Shown one piece after another: positions 42,627 to 51,106 of a stretch of 64,000 nt of DNA. Position 1 is the stretch's first letter. The number at the start of each line of letters is the position of its first letter. Both the position numbers and the translations under genes were made by a program. The stretch is from Polyangium mundeleinium (GTDB taxonomy: Bacteria; Myxococcota_A; Polyangia; Polyangiales; Polyangiaceae), in the NCBI RefSeq assembly GCF_028369105.1, contig NZ_JAQNDO010000001.1:5052501-5116500 (forward strand). Reading direction: 5' to 3'. The notes below the pieces were generated by a model that saw nothing but the letters and a program-made list of their open reading frames with translations, was not told the DNA's origin and did no database searches.

Positions 42627-43460
42627 ATGGCGCGGAGCTTCCTCGGCTGGGCGCTGCCTGGCCTGTTCTTCACGATCGGCTTCGGATTCGCGGCATGCCT
42701 CGGCAGCGCGGATCCGATGGGCGAGGACTGCGAGCCGACCACGTCGGGCCCCGGAGCGGGCGGCAATGGCGGCACGGGCGGTACGGGCGGCGCGGGCGGC
42801 GGCTCGGCCGGCGCGGGCGCGCAATCGGCCGGCGATCCCGAGACGAGCGAGAATGGCAGCAACAACTTCCATCATCCGATGGACCCCACGCAAGCGGGCC
42901 AGGACGATCCGTTCGAGATCCTGAAGAAGCGCGCGGCGGAAGGTCCCCCGGAGATCCGCACGCGGCTGCACTCCTGCAGCAAGCTCACGTATGCGGCGCT
43001 GGGCGATCTGCTCACGACGCGCGGCGTGGATCTGAACAAGACGGCCGCGGCGGGCCAGCCTCCGACGGCGGGCCAGCTCTACAAGTCGGCGGCGACGAAG
43101 GATTCGCTCGGCGTGGCGAACTTCGACGCGCGCATGGGCGAGTCGTATTTCTATACGATCTCGGCGGCCGCGAAGGTGCTCGACATCTTCATGCAGGCCG
43201 CGCCCGAGATCATCCAGAACATCGAGAACGCCGAGGAGTGCAAGATCAACGGCGTGGGCAATCCCATGTTCGATGCTGCCACGGGCAGGTGCGTCTACAA
43301 CTCGTTGAGCTGCATCATGGGCCGGCCGGCGACCGAGGATGACATGGACCTCTGCAACCTGATGATCGAGCAGGCGAACAAGGCGGATCCCAAGGATCTC
43401 GCGAACAAGCGCGCGCTCACCGTTGCTGCGTTCCTGAGCGCGGCGCATACCTGCGAGTAG
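42627..43460 (+). CDS. Hypothetical lipoprotein of the cytochrome/DUF1501-like operon
   Basis: A 277-aa protein with a signal peptide ending in GFAAC and a GGTGGTGGAGGG-type linker. The mature domain is mainly helical with seven Cys (for example HSCSKLTYAALGDLLTT, EECKINGVG, CVYNSLSCIMG, DLCNLM). It is not a known family. It starts 2 nt after the previous stop and ends 11 nt before the Tat protein, so it is firmly in the operon. It may be an adaptor between the DUF1549-like and DUF1501-like proteins. Confidence 0.68.
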   Translation: MARSFLGWALPGLFFTIGFGFAACLGSADPMGEDCEPTTSGPGAGGNGGTGGTGGAGGGSAGAGAQSAGDPETSENGSNNFHHPMDPTQAGQDDPFEILKKRAAEGPPEIRTRLHSCSKLTYAALGDLLTTRGVDLNKTAAAGQPPTAGQLYKSAATKDSLGVANFDARMGESYFYTISAAAKVLDIFMQAAPEIIQNIENAEECKINGVGNPMFDAATGRCVYNSLSCIMGRPATEDDMDLCNLMIEQANKADPKDLANKRALTVAAFLSAAHTCE

Positions 43461-43471
43461 GAGAACGGGCC

Positions 43472-44995
43472 ATGGCAAACTACAAACTCAAGGATTTGCG
43501 CGGCCCCCAGCGCCGGAACTTTCTCCGGCTGATGGCCGCGGCGGGCGCGGGCTTCGCGCTCGAGCGCTCGCGGCTCCTCAATTTCATCGCCGACGAGGGC
43601 GGCACCGCGCTCGCCGCCGAGGCGTGCGGCGAGACGAACCGCCACGTCGGTATCGTCTCCGGCGGCGGCAATTTCTGCCTCTGGCAGCTCATCTGGCCGC
43701 TGCCCGACGTCGCCGCGTCGATGAACCCTGCCTTCGCGTACGACGCGGTCGGCCAGGGCTTCATGACGAACTACGTCGACGAGAACTCGTATTTCAAGAA
43801 CGGCGCCGCCGACCGGCCGATGTATTACGGCCCGGATGCGCCGTTCGTCGACCAGGCGTCGCAGACCGTGCACCGGCCGATGAGCGCGTACCTCGTCGCG
43901 GACACGGCCGTGCATCACCGGAAGCCGCTCCGCCAGATCACGATCGACGGCGCGCTCCCGGGCAACACGAACAACAGCGGCGACGGCGTCGTCGGCAGCA
44001 GCGTCACGCTTTTCGCCGCGATCGGCGCATTGCAACGCACGACGACCTCGATCCTTCCGTCGATTGGCGTCGCGCCTGCCTCGATTGGCTCTGCGCCGGG
44101 CGCGCCCACGCTCTCGGTCGTGCCGAGCGCGGACTCGATGGTCGACCTGTTCAACAGCGCCGCGTCGAAGGCGATCCTGCTCGCGCAGGAGGACAAGTCG
44201 ATGTTCGAGACCTATTACAAGGCGATCCTCGGCCTGCGCGAGGCTGCCGGGCGCCCGACCTGGGCGCGCGAGCTCGATATTGCCAAGAAGGCGTCGAACC
44301 TGATCGGCAGAAACCTCGCCGATCAGCTCCGGCCGGAGACCGAGGACCTCGACTTTTACGGCGCCACCGCGGTCCAGGGCATGGCGGCGAGCGAGTTCTT
44401 CGGCGGTCAGAATGGCAAGGACAGGCTCCTCAATCTGGCGAAGTCCCTCATCATCACGAAGAAGGCGTTCGCGCTCGGATTGACGAACCAGGTGATCATC
44501 GGCGTCGTCGCCGAGACGGGCGGCGGCATTTTCACCGATCCGCACGAGACCTTCGCGCAGCTCCCCGGCGCGCGGAACGTGATCAAGTATTACGGCATGT
44601 TCCTCGACCGGTTCTACCAGGACCTCGCGAAGGCGCCGGATCCGGCCTGCACTGCGAAGAACCTCGACAAGACCGTCATCACCACGGTCCACGGCGATCA
44701 CCCGCACGACCCGCTCACGCGGAATGCGTGGCCCGACTCGACGCCGGGCGGCGCGAACTGGATCTACGTGATGGGCAATGGGTACCTCCCGGCCGGTTGG
44801 CATGGTCATCCGAAGACCAACAACACGGCATTGGGCATCGACCCGACGACGGGCCTGAGCACCGCTTACAACGGGATGAAGTCCGTGCACGCCGCGAGCG
44901 CCGCGATCCTCTACGCGATCGCGAACGGCGACATGAAGAAGGTGACGGATTTCTATAAGGGCAACGCCATCACCGCGCTCGTCAACAAGGTGTGA
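43472..44995 (+). CDS. Tat-exported DUF1501-like protein
   Basis: A 507-aa protein. The N-terminus has PQRRNFLRLMAAAGAGFAL, a twin-arginine signal (RRNFLRL), so it is exported folded. The mature part begins with HVGIVSGGGNFCLWQLIWPL and contains ITTVHGDHPHDPLTRNAWP, where a His/Asp-rich motif matches the metal-site region of DUF1501 (sulfatase/phosphatase-like) proteins, followed by GWHGHP. DUF1501 proteins are commonly paired with DUF1549/DUF1553 proteins, as seen here. The substrate is unknown. It ends the operon, just before a strong intrinsic terminator. Confidence 0.75.
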   Translation: MANYKLKDLRGPQRRNFLRLMAAAGAGFALERSRLLNFIADEGGTALAAEACGETNRHVGIVSGGGNFCLWQLIWPLPDVAASMNPAFAYDAVGQGFMTNYVDENSYFKNGAADRPMYYGPDAPFVDQASQTVHRPMSAYLVADTAVHHRKPLRQITIDGALPGNTNNSGDGVVGSSVTLFAAIGALQRTTTSILPSIGVAPASIGSAPGAPTLSVVPSADSMVDLFNSAASKAILLAQEDKSMFETYYKAILGLREAAGRPTWARELDIAKKASNLIGRNLADQLRPETEDLDFYGATAVQGMAASEFFGGQNGKDRLLNLAKSLIITKKAFALGLTNQVIIGVVAETGGGIFTDPHETFAQLPGARNVIKYYGMFLDRFYQDLAKAPDPACTAKNLDKTVITTVHGDHPHDPLTRNAWPDSTPGGANWIYVMGNGYLPAGWHGHPKTNNTALGIDPTTGLSTAYNGMKSVHAASAAILYAIANGDMKKVTDFYKGNAITALVNKV

Positions 44996-45013
44996 CCGAG
45001 CCGGGCGTCCGGT

Positions 45014-45051
45014 GACTTCGGCCGCGGAGGGATCCGCGGCCGAAGTCTTTT
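45014..45051 (+). terminator. Strong intrinsic terminator
   Basis: A 15-bp perfect stem (GACTTCGGCCGCGGA, loop ggga, TCCGCGGCCGAAGTC) is followed directly by TTTT. It lies 18 bp after the stop of the DUF1501-like gene and ends the 40067-44995 operon. It is the clearest rho-independent terminator in the window. Confidence 0.9.
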
Positions 45052-45138
45052 GTGGGGCACGTACGTCGAAGGACGCGCTGACGAAGACGTGTAAGGTCTT
45101 TTTCGGCCCGAACGTTGTGGGGAGGCGAGGAGGAGCGA

Positions 45139-46575
45139 ATGAAGCGGAGCATGGTGGTGATGGCGGCGGGGTTCGCCGTGGGGGTCGGGCTCGCGGTCGG
45201 GTGCGCGAGCGGGCCCGTGGTCGTGCAGAGCAGTGATCAGGCCGCCGAGCCGCTCCCGTCGCAGGAGAAGCAGGGGAAGACCGAGCCCACGGGCATCACG
45301 ACCGGCACGGCGCCCGAGGTGGCGACGGGGCCGACCGAATGGGGGATCGTGGGGCCGGCGCCCGTGCCGACCGTGGATTACCCGAGCGTCGTCGCGCGGG
45401 TCGAGTCGATGATCCGCGACCGCAATGTCGTGGCGGCGACGCAGCGCCGCGGTTTGTCGGTCATGAACGTGATGTGGGAGGATACGGGCCGGGCCCAGGG
45501 GTCTTCGCTCGGACCGAACATCTCGGATTTGACGCTGCAGGTGCGGTTCCACGACGAACGCGGCGACTCTTTTCGAACGGCGCTGATGCCCGTGATCCGC
45601 TTTCCGAATTTCACGGATCGCACGGGCGACATCCCGGCGGACCGGTTTTTCGTGCGCGTCGGCAACCAGAAGGCGGGCGGCGGGTCGATCGAGTCGGTGC
45701 CGCTCAAGGACGTGCTCAAGGACATTCGCGCGTTCGCCAGCGTGCCGAGCTCGATCCTCGGCAACGGCAACCTGCTCGCGCCGCGGGACTCGCATTTCCT
45801 GGTGAGCGCGCAGGCCGTGTTCTTGCCGATTCCGAAAACGGGCAAGGCCGAGTTCAACCCGGTCATCTTCAATTACCAGTCGGCCCCGAAATCACCCGCC
45901 GTGCTGACGCTCCTGGTGACGCGCGAGGGCACGAGCATCAGCGTGATCGAGAACCGCCGGGAGGACATGGGCATCCGCGGGATGGGGCAGGAGCTTTATT
46001 TCAACAACAAGGGCCAGCGCGCCTCGTTCACGGCCGAGCGGCGCAGCGACGTGAAGGCGCGCATCGAGGCGCAAGGCGGGCCGAAGACCGAGGCGGACCA
46101 GAGCGCGCTCGCGAAGGGAGCGGACGTGCTCTTCCTCGTGCAGGTGCCGCTCGTGCACGCGCAGCGCGGGGTGCTCGGCGGCTCGGTGCCGACGATGCCG
46201 ACGCCGAAGAGCGGCGGGGCGCCGATGCCCATGGCCACGACCAAGCCGTCGAAGAAGGCCCTCGACGCCGCGGTCGAAGAGGACAGCGACGTGGAGCAGG
46301 CGGTGCTCGGCCACGGCCCGAACCTCGGACCCTACAACGAGGGGCACAACCTCCGGCTCGTGCGGGACCCCAAGTTCCCGATCCGGGTGACGGTGCAGTT
46401 CTACAAGGCCACGAGCAACGGCGTCGTGGACGAGGCGGATCTCGACGGGATCTCCCGGTCGATCGGGAGCGTGTACGAGCATGCGGACTTCGTCGGATCG
46501 CTCGTGATGCCGGAGGGAGATCCGCGGCGGCCGACGGCGTGGCAGACGATCCCGGGGGAGTGGTTCCCGTGGTGA
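45139..46575 (+). CDS. Hypothetical beta-rich lipoprotein
   Basis: A 478-aa lipoprotein (lipobox LAVGC) with an excellent ribosome binding site, GAGGAGGAGC, immediately upstream. A linker (residues 25-75) leads to a beta-rich region with segments VMNVMWEDTGRAQGSSLGPN and LTLQVRFHDERGD, and later VTVQFYKATSNGVVDEAD near the C-terminus. It is not recognised as a named family. It is transcribed alone, after the terminator, and converges on the TPR protein gene with 2 nt between the stops. Confidence 0.75.
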   Translation: MKRSMVVMAAGFAVGVGLAVGCASGPVVVQSSDQAAEPLPSQEKQGKTEPTGITTGTAPEVATGPTEWGIVGPAPVPTVDYPSVVARVESMIRDRNVVAATQRRGLSVMNVMWEDTGRAQGSSLGPNISDLTLQVRFHDERGDSFRTALMPVIRFPNFTDRTGDIPADRFFVRVGNQKAGGGSIESVPLKDVLKDIRAFASVPSSILGNGNLLAPRDSHFLVSAQAVFLPIPKTGKAEFNPVIFNYQSAPKSPAVLTLLVTREGTSISVIENRREDMGIRGMGQELYFNNKGQRASFTAERRSDVKARIEAQGGPKTEADQSALAKGADVLFLVQVPLVHAQRGVLGGSVPTMPTPKSGGAPMPMATTKPSKKALDAAVEEDSDVEQAVLGHGPNLGPYNEGHNLRLVRDPKFPIRVTVQFYKATSNGVVDEADLDGISRSIGSVYEHADFVGSLVMPEGDPRRPTAWQTIPGEWFPW

Positions 46576-46577
46576 TC

Positions 46578-49500
46578 TCAGGCCGGCAGCCGGAGCGCTT
46601 CTTCCACCCACGCGCGCGCCTTCGCCGCGAGGGCTGACAGGCGCTCGGCGTCCCACGTCGCGCGCGGCAGCGGCATCTCGCGGCGGTTCAGGGTGCCGCG
46701 CGCGTCGAACAGCTCGCAGAAGGACAGCAGCGCGAGGGCCTTGCGGAACCGAACCATGGGCGTTTGGCCCTCCTCCGCCCGTAGACACGCCTCCGACAGC
46801 CGCGCCATGCTCTGGATCTCGTTGGCTTCCCATAGGAGGGGAACGTCGAGGATCCGCTGCGCCGCGGCTGCGTCCCCTCGCGCGAGCGCCTCGTCCGCGG
46901 TGACGACGATACGCAGGTAGTCCCGCTTTACGGCTTGCTCGGGCGTCCACGACCTTTCTTCGTCCGAGAGCGGCACGCAGAGGGGAAGGATCTCTTCAGG
47001 CTCGCACGCGCCTTCCTTGCAAGCGGCTGAGCGCTCGAGCTCGACGAGCGCCGCCTCGGGCTTGTCCAGCATCATCAGCGCGATCCCGCGCATGTGGTGG
47101 AAGTGCTTTACGTCCGAGGGCTCGCGGAGCCGCGAGGGATCGATGTCCGCGAGGTGCTCCACGATCTCGCGCCACTGCCCCAGGGAGCCGAGCGTGCGGG
47201 TATACGAAAGCCGGATCCTCGGATGATCGGGGAACCGTTCGCACGCGATCTTGTTCACGTACCCGGCCGTCTCCATGTCATGGAGCCGCTTGAGCGCGTG
47301 CTCGAACGCGAGGATCTCGTCCGGGCCCGCCTTTCGCCGCGCCCACTCCAGGCGCCGCTTGAGCCCTTGTCTCCCCTCCCGCCGGAGCACGCGCTCTTCC
47401 TTGATCGCGGCCGTGAGGTTTTCCCCCGCGGGCTGGTGGCAGTCGAGGTGCCGCGTGTGCAAGGAGCCCCTCGGCAAGGTCGGGATCGTGAACGGCGCGA
47501 CGATAGGGCCCTCGGCCGCCCTCGGCGGCTCCGGGCCGAGCGGCACGATCTCGTGGTGGCCGTCGTGCAGCACGACGAGCGCCGCGCGGCGACCGTCCGC
47601 GGTCCCCGCGAGGAGCGAGCGCCGAGGCACGCGTACGCGGTACGTGATCGCGAGTCCCTCTTCTTCGTCGCGGAGGCCAAAGAGCAGGGGGCCGTCGTCT
47701 TTGAGATCGAAGAGCACGAAACACATCTTCGCGTCGAGGCTCCCGATCGCCGTCACCTCGTAGACGGCCGTCACGCCTTCGAAGAGGCGCAGGGGCCGCA
47801 CGCCTCGCGCGTCGATCTCGACGAACCCCCACCACGCGGCGTGAGGATCCATCGGGCCCTCGGGGTCGCTGGTGATGCCCAGGATCCGCTCACCGTCCGG
47901 GCAGGCGACGACCGCCCTGGCGGAGAGCGCGTCGGTCGGGAACGTGGGGTCGCCGGACGGCGCCCCGCGGGAGCTGTAGAAGCACGTCCGGCCCTTGTCC
48001 TCCTTCTCGCTGCTCTCGGAGACGACCACGCGCGGCGTCTTCAGACCGGGGATGCCGCCAGAGGAGACGCGCTCGGAACGATGCTCGCGGATCTCGCGCA
48101 CGAGCCGCAGATCCTCGAGGTCGAACACCGAGAGGATCCGGCGAATGCTGCCGCTCGCCATCGTGTTGATCCAGAGCCAGCGACCCTCCGGGGTGATGAG
48201 CGCCTCCTCGACGTGCACCTGGGGCAAGGTGAGCTCGAGGATGTTGTCTTGCTGGAACGTCACCGCGGTGCCGTTGCAGAGGACGTTCCGGCACCAGCGC
48301 TCCACCGTCCAGTCGTCCGTGTCGATCTCGAGGAGGCTCGCGCGCCGCCCGACGAGGATCAGGCGTCTGTCGCGCAGCGCCGCGGCCAACAGCTCGATCG
48401 GATCCGGCGAGCGCAAGGTGATGCGCGCCCGGAGCTTGCCCGTCGCTGCGTCGATCACGCGGAGGAAGACCCACGCGCCTCTCGTCTGGGGGACGATGAG
48501 GACGACCTCCTCGCGCCCGTCACGCGTCCGCACGAGCATCGTCTCCCACTTCCACCGAGGGATGATGCGTGCGTCGTGGAGCGCCGCCGCGGGTCCTTGG
48601 CCTCCCTCGAACGTCTTCACCTGCACCGAGAATTGGCGCCGCACCTCCGCGCGGATCTCCCCGCGCAGGGCCGCGATCCGCGCCACGTCCTCGCCCTCCA
48701 CGCGCGCCGCGAGCTCCTCGCACACGGCGAGCGCGCGCAGGGCATCCCCCTCGCGCCGGAGCTCCGCGAGCGAGGCGGCGAGGGTTTGCCGTTCGAGCTT
48801 CCGCTGCACCTCTGCGCGAAACCGATCGAAGGCCGAGGCCTCGTCCTCCGGCAGATCCTTTCGTTGCACCTCGCCGAGGAGCTTGTTCGCCTGCGCGACG
48901 TCGCCTTCCTCCATCACCCGCCGAGCCGCCTCGATCCGCCCCGTGGCGACCCGCCGGCGTTCGTCCGCGAGCGCGGCCTGCGCGCGCTTTCGCACATCCT
49001 CTGCGGGTGCGAAGCCCTGCAGAACTTTTCCGTGCGCGTCGAGCAGCTCGATCGCCATCTCCGGCGAGCGTTCGGCGAGCTCTGTGGCGCGGTGGAGCGC
49101 GACGATCGCGGCCACCGCCGGCTTCCCCTTCGCGCCCTCGCCGGGCGGCGCGACGACATCCATCCACGGGAGGAGCTTCGAGCCTGCGAGCGCCTTCACC
49201 CGGCCGCGTCCCGGGGCGGGCAACGTGAGGTACGCGGCGAGACCCTCGGCGATCGCGCCTGTGCCGATCGCTCGTGCGATCGTCGCGGCGTGCGCTTCTT
49301 CTTCCTGCGCGCGCGCTGCCGCGAGCATCACGGCGATCCGTTGCTCGACGGTCGCCGCTTCATGCTCCGGGAGTCCGAGGCCCTTCGCGGCTTCGAGCAG
49401 CGCGACGGCTTGCTGGGGCGCGCCGCGATCGAGCGCGTCGCATGCGTCGTCGAGCTTTCGCCGCGCCTCGTCCCGCTTCTTTTGCTCCTCGACGGCGCGA

Positions 49501-50519
49501 AGGATCCTCCGGGCGACCTCGCTCTCCGGGTGATGCGCGAGGATCTCGCGGGCGCGTTCTTCTGCGCCGTGGAGATCCCCCTCCGCGAAGAGCCGTGACG
49601 CTTCCGCTTCCGCGGGGCCTCGCGTCGTGGCGCGCGCCTTCGCGAGCGCGTCTGCGAGGCCCACGAGCTCCGGATGGGTCACGTCGAGGGCTCGCGCCCG
49701 CGTGATGTCGTCGGCGGCAGAGGCGAGGTCTCCCGTTGTGAGCGCGCTTCTCGCGAGTGCCACGAAGACCTCGGCGACGCGCGCCGGGGGGGCCTTTGCG
49801 TTCGCGGCAGGGAGCAGGCGAAGCGCACGCGCGCGCTCGTCGAGCCTCGCGGCGGCGAGCGCGAGGAGGAGACGCACGTGGACATCCGTGAGCGTCTCCG
49901 CGGGGAGCGTGGCCTCCAGGGCGAGCGCCTCTGCGTCGATGCCGAGCGTGGCCACGAGGAGCGAGAGGAGCGCGATCGCGGCTTGCGTGTCGCCGCCGCT
50001 TTGGGCGAGCGCTTCTTCGAGGTGTGTCCGGGCGAGCTCGTAGTCGTACTCTGCGAGCGCCTCCTCGGCCGCACGGAGGAGGTCCGGGAGGGCGCCGCTC
50101 GGGCGGCTGCCTTCGCTTGGTCGCGGCGTGGTCTTCCGTGGTGCTTCGGGGGCCAGGGGCGCGGGGGAGGCTGCCGTATCGACCACGTGCTGGACGAAGG
50201 ACCTCGCGTCGTCGTCGAGCTCCGCGATGACGGCGTGGCAGGCGTCGAGGCCCGAGGGGCGATGGTGGAGGAGGACGACGCCGGGCTGGCCGGGCTCGGG
50301 GCGGATCTCGATCGCCTCGCGGAAGCGCGTGACGAGCATGCTCTGGAGGCGGTTCTTCAGGGCGTAACGCCGCGCCGTCTCGCGCCGATCGAGCCCGCGG
50401 TCGGTGGGGTTCACTTCGCGGATGAGCGTGACGAGATCCCGCGCCTCTGGACGTGAGCGACCTGTGAGGACGTCCTCCGGGTCGAGCGAGCTGTGTCGGG
50501 TCTTCTTGTCTTTGGCCAT
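46578..50519 (-). CDS. Very large TPR/helical and propeller-like protein
   Basis: A 1313-aa cytoplasmic protein with no signal peptide. Residues 1-100 are basic. Residues about 140-620 are TPR-like helical repeats (DLLRAAEEALAEYDYELART, RLLLALAAARLDERARAL and many more). Residues about 640-1010 change to beta-rich segments with WD-like features (VERWCRNVLCNGT, GRWLWINTMASGSI, AWWGFVEID), consistent with a beta-propeller. The last 250 residues are again TPR-like. The two-part layout suggests a scaffold for a large assembly; no catalytic motif was found. Its start is next to the 587-bp non-coding region. Confidence 0.8.
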   Translation of the reverse strand: MAKDKKTRHSSLDPEDVLTGRSRPEARDLVTLIREVNPTDRGLDRRETARRYALKNRLQSMLVTRFREAIEIRPEPGQPGVVLLHHRPSGLDACHAVIAELDDDARSFVQHVVDTAASPAPLAPEAPRKTTPRPSEGSRPSGALPDLLRAAEEALAEYDYELARTHLEEALAQSGGDTQAAIALLSLLVATLGIDAEALALEATLPAETLTDVHVRLLLALAAARLDERARALRLLPAANAKAPPARVAEVFVALARSALTTGDLASAADDITRARALDVTHPELVGLADALAKARATTRGPAEAEASRLFAEGDLHGAEERAREILAHHPESEVARRILRAVEEQKKRDEARRKLDDACDALDRGAPQQAVALLEAAKGLGLPEHEAATVEQRIAVMLAAARAQEEEAHAATIARAIGTGAIAEGLAAYLTLPAPGRGRVKALAGSKLLPWMDVVAPPGEGAKGKPAVAAIVALHRATELAERSPEMAIELLDAHGKVLQGFAPAEDVRKRAQAALADERRRVATGRIEAARRVMEEGDVAQANKLLGEVQRKDLPEDEASAFDRFRAEVQRKLERQTLAASLAELRREGDALRALAVCEELAARVEGEDVARIAALRGEIRAEVRRQFSVQVKTFEGGQGPAAALHDARIIPRWKWETMLVRTRDGREEVVLIVPQTRGAWVFLRVIDAATGKLRARITLRSPDPIELLAAALRDRRLILVGRRASLLEIDTDDWTVERWCRNVLCNGTAVTFQQDNILELTLPQVHVEEALITPEGRWLWINTMASGSIRRILSVFDLEDLRLVREIREHRSERVSSGGIPGLKTPRVVVSESSEKEDKGRTCFYSSRGAPSGDPTFPTDALSARAVVACPDGERILGITSDPEGPMDPHAAWWGFVEIDARGVRPLRLFEGVTAVYEVTAIGSLDAKMCFVLFDLKDDGPLLFGLRDEEEGLAITYRVRVPRRSLLAGTADGRRAALVVLHDGHHEIVPLGPEPPRAAEGPIVAPFTIPTLPRGSLHTRHLDCHQPAGENLTAAIKEERVLRREGRQGLKRRLEWARRKAGPDEILAFEHALKRLHDMETAGYVNKIACERFPDHPRIRLSYTRTLGSLGQWREIVEHLADIDPSRLREPSDVKHFHHMRGIALMMLDKPEAALVELERSAACKEGACEPEEILPLCVPLSDEERSWTPEQAVKRDYLRIVVTADEALARGDAAAAQRILDVPLLWEANEIQSMARLSEACLRAEEGQTPMVRFRKALALLSFCELFDARGTLNRREMPLPRATWDAERLSALAAKARAWVEEALRLPA

Positions 50520-50745
50520 ACGCGGGGGAGGCCTGGCGGCGTGCGGTTGGGCGATCGGAAGGCTGTACGGGGTGTGGTGTCAAGGGGCGGGGGCTCACCT
50601 CGCCCGTGGAACGAGCCCTCCCGCGCGAAAAACGCTCCCCCGAGCGCGGAAGACGCGCCGGAAGCGAGGGCAGGCGCGCGGGAAGGTCACGCCGCTTCGC
50701 GGGAAGAAAAAGCGGACGTGTCGGAAGAAAGCGCGCGTGGTCCAC

Positions 50746-50850
50746 GAGCGGATCCCTTTTCCGCAGGAGCGAATCGCACTTCCGTGGGAGCGAATCGCAC
50801 TTCCGCAGGAGCGAACCGCACTTCCGTGGGAGCGAATCGCACTTCCGTAG
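50746..50850. repeat. 21-bp tandem repeat, five units
   Basis: Five 21-bp units of the type gagcgaatcgcacttccgtgg lie head to tail. The first is diverged (gagcggatcccttttccgcag). The end of the unit alternates between gtgg and gcag. The period is two DNA helical turns, so bound proteins would line up on one face. There are no spacers, so it is not a CRISPR array. Confidence 0.85.
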
Positions 50851-50940
50851 GAAGGAAGGCGTGTGTTGTAGCTTTCTTTACCTCAGGATGCGGGAAGCGA
50901 TGTCGCGCGTGTTGGAACGAACGGCACGTCGGTGGGAACG

Positions 50941-50956
50941 ACCCGCTTCGGCGGGT
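50941..50956. promoter_or_regulatory. UUCG-loop hairpin
   Basis: ACCCGC-ttcg-GCGGGT is a perfect 6-bp stem with an extra-stable UUCG loop. It lies 13 bp before the dispersed repeat copy. It has no T tract. It may be part of a larger structured element with the neighbouring repeat. Confidence 0.5.
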
Positions 50957-50969
50957 GCTCCCCGACGCG

Positions 50970-51092
50970 ATGCGCCTTTGCATCGACCGCATTGCGGTCG
51001 ATGCACCCGCGGTCCAGGGCTGGCCCTGGTCCCGGGTCCAGGGGTGGACAACCCCTGGTCGGGCCCGGGGTGAAACCCCGGCGCTACGCTGC
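50970..51092. repeat. Dispersed hairpin-rich repeat, short copy
   Basis: This matches the copy at 38170-38338 over two blocks (50970-51058 and 51061-51092) but lacks its 51-bp inner hairpin. Stems are kept: the 11-bp GCATCGACCGC stem differs from the other copy only in the loop, CCAGGGGT-ggaca-ACCCCTGG is a perfect 8-bp stem here, and CCGGGG-tgaaa-CCCCGG is one pair longer than in the other copy. It ends 14 bp from the asd stop, in the same orientation relative to the gene as the other copy. Confidence 0.8.
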
Positions 51093-51106
51093 GGCGGGGC
51101 ACCGCC

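Larger units (their letters stand above)
50520..51106. other. 587-bp non-coding region with two repeat systems
   Basis: The region between the TPR-protein start (-) and the asd stop (-) holds no supported gene. Contents in order: upstream sequence of the TPR gene, a 21-bp tandem repeat (50746-50850), a UUCG-type hairpin (50941-50956) and one copy of the dispersed repeat (50970-51092). The apparent reading frames across the tandem repeat exist because 21 is a multiple of 3. Confidence 0.7.

Noticed and set aside
47094-49598. 834-aa + strand frame opposite the TPR protein
   Set aside because: It is antisense to the TPR protein, Arg-rich, and shows no motif or ribosome binding site.
50746-50850. 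CRISPR-like array
   Set aside because: The 21-bp units are contiguous with no spacers, and no cas gene is present.
50404-51073. Small + strand frames over the tandem repeat
   Set aside because: They stay open because the 21-bp unit is a multiple of 3; the heptapeptide repeats have no start context or conserved flanking sequence.
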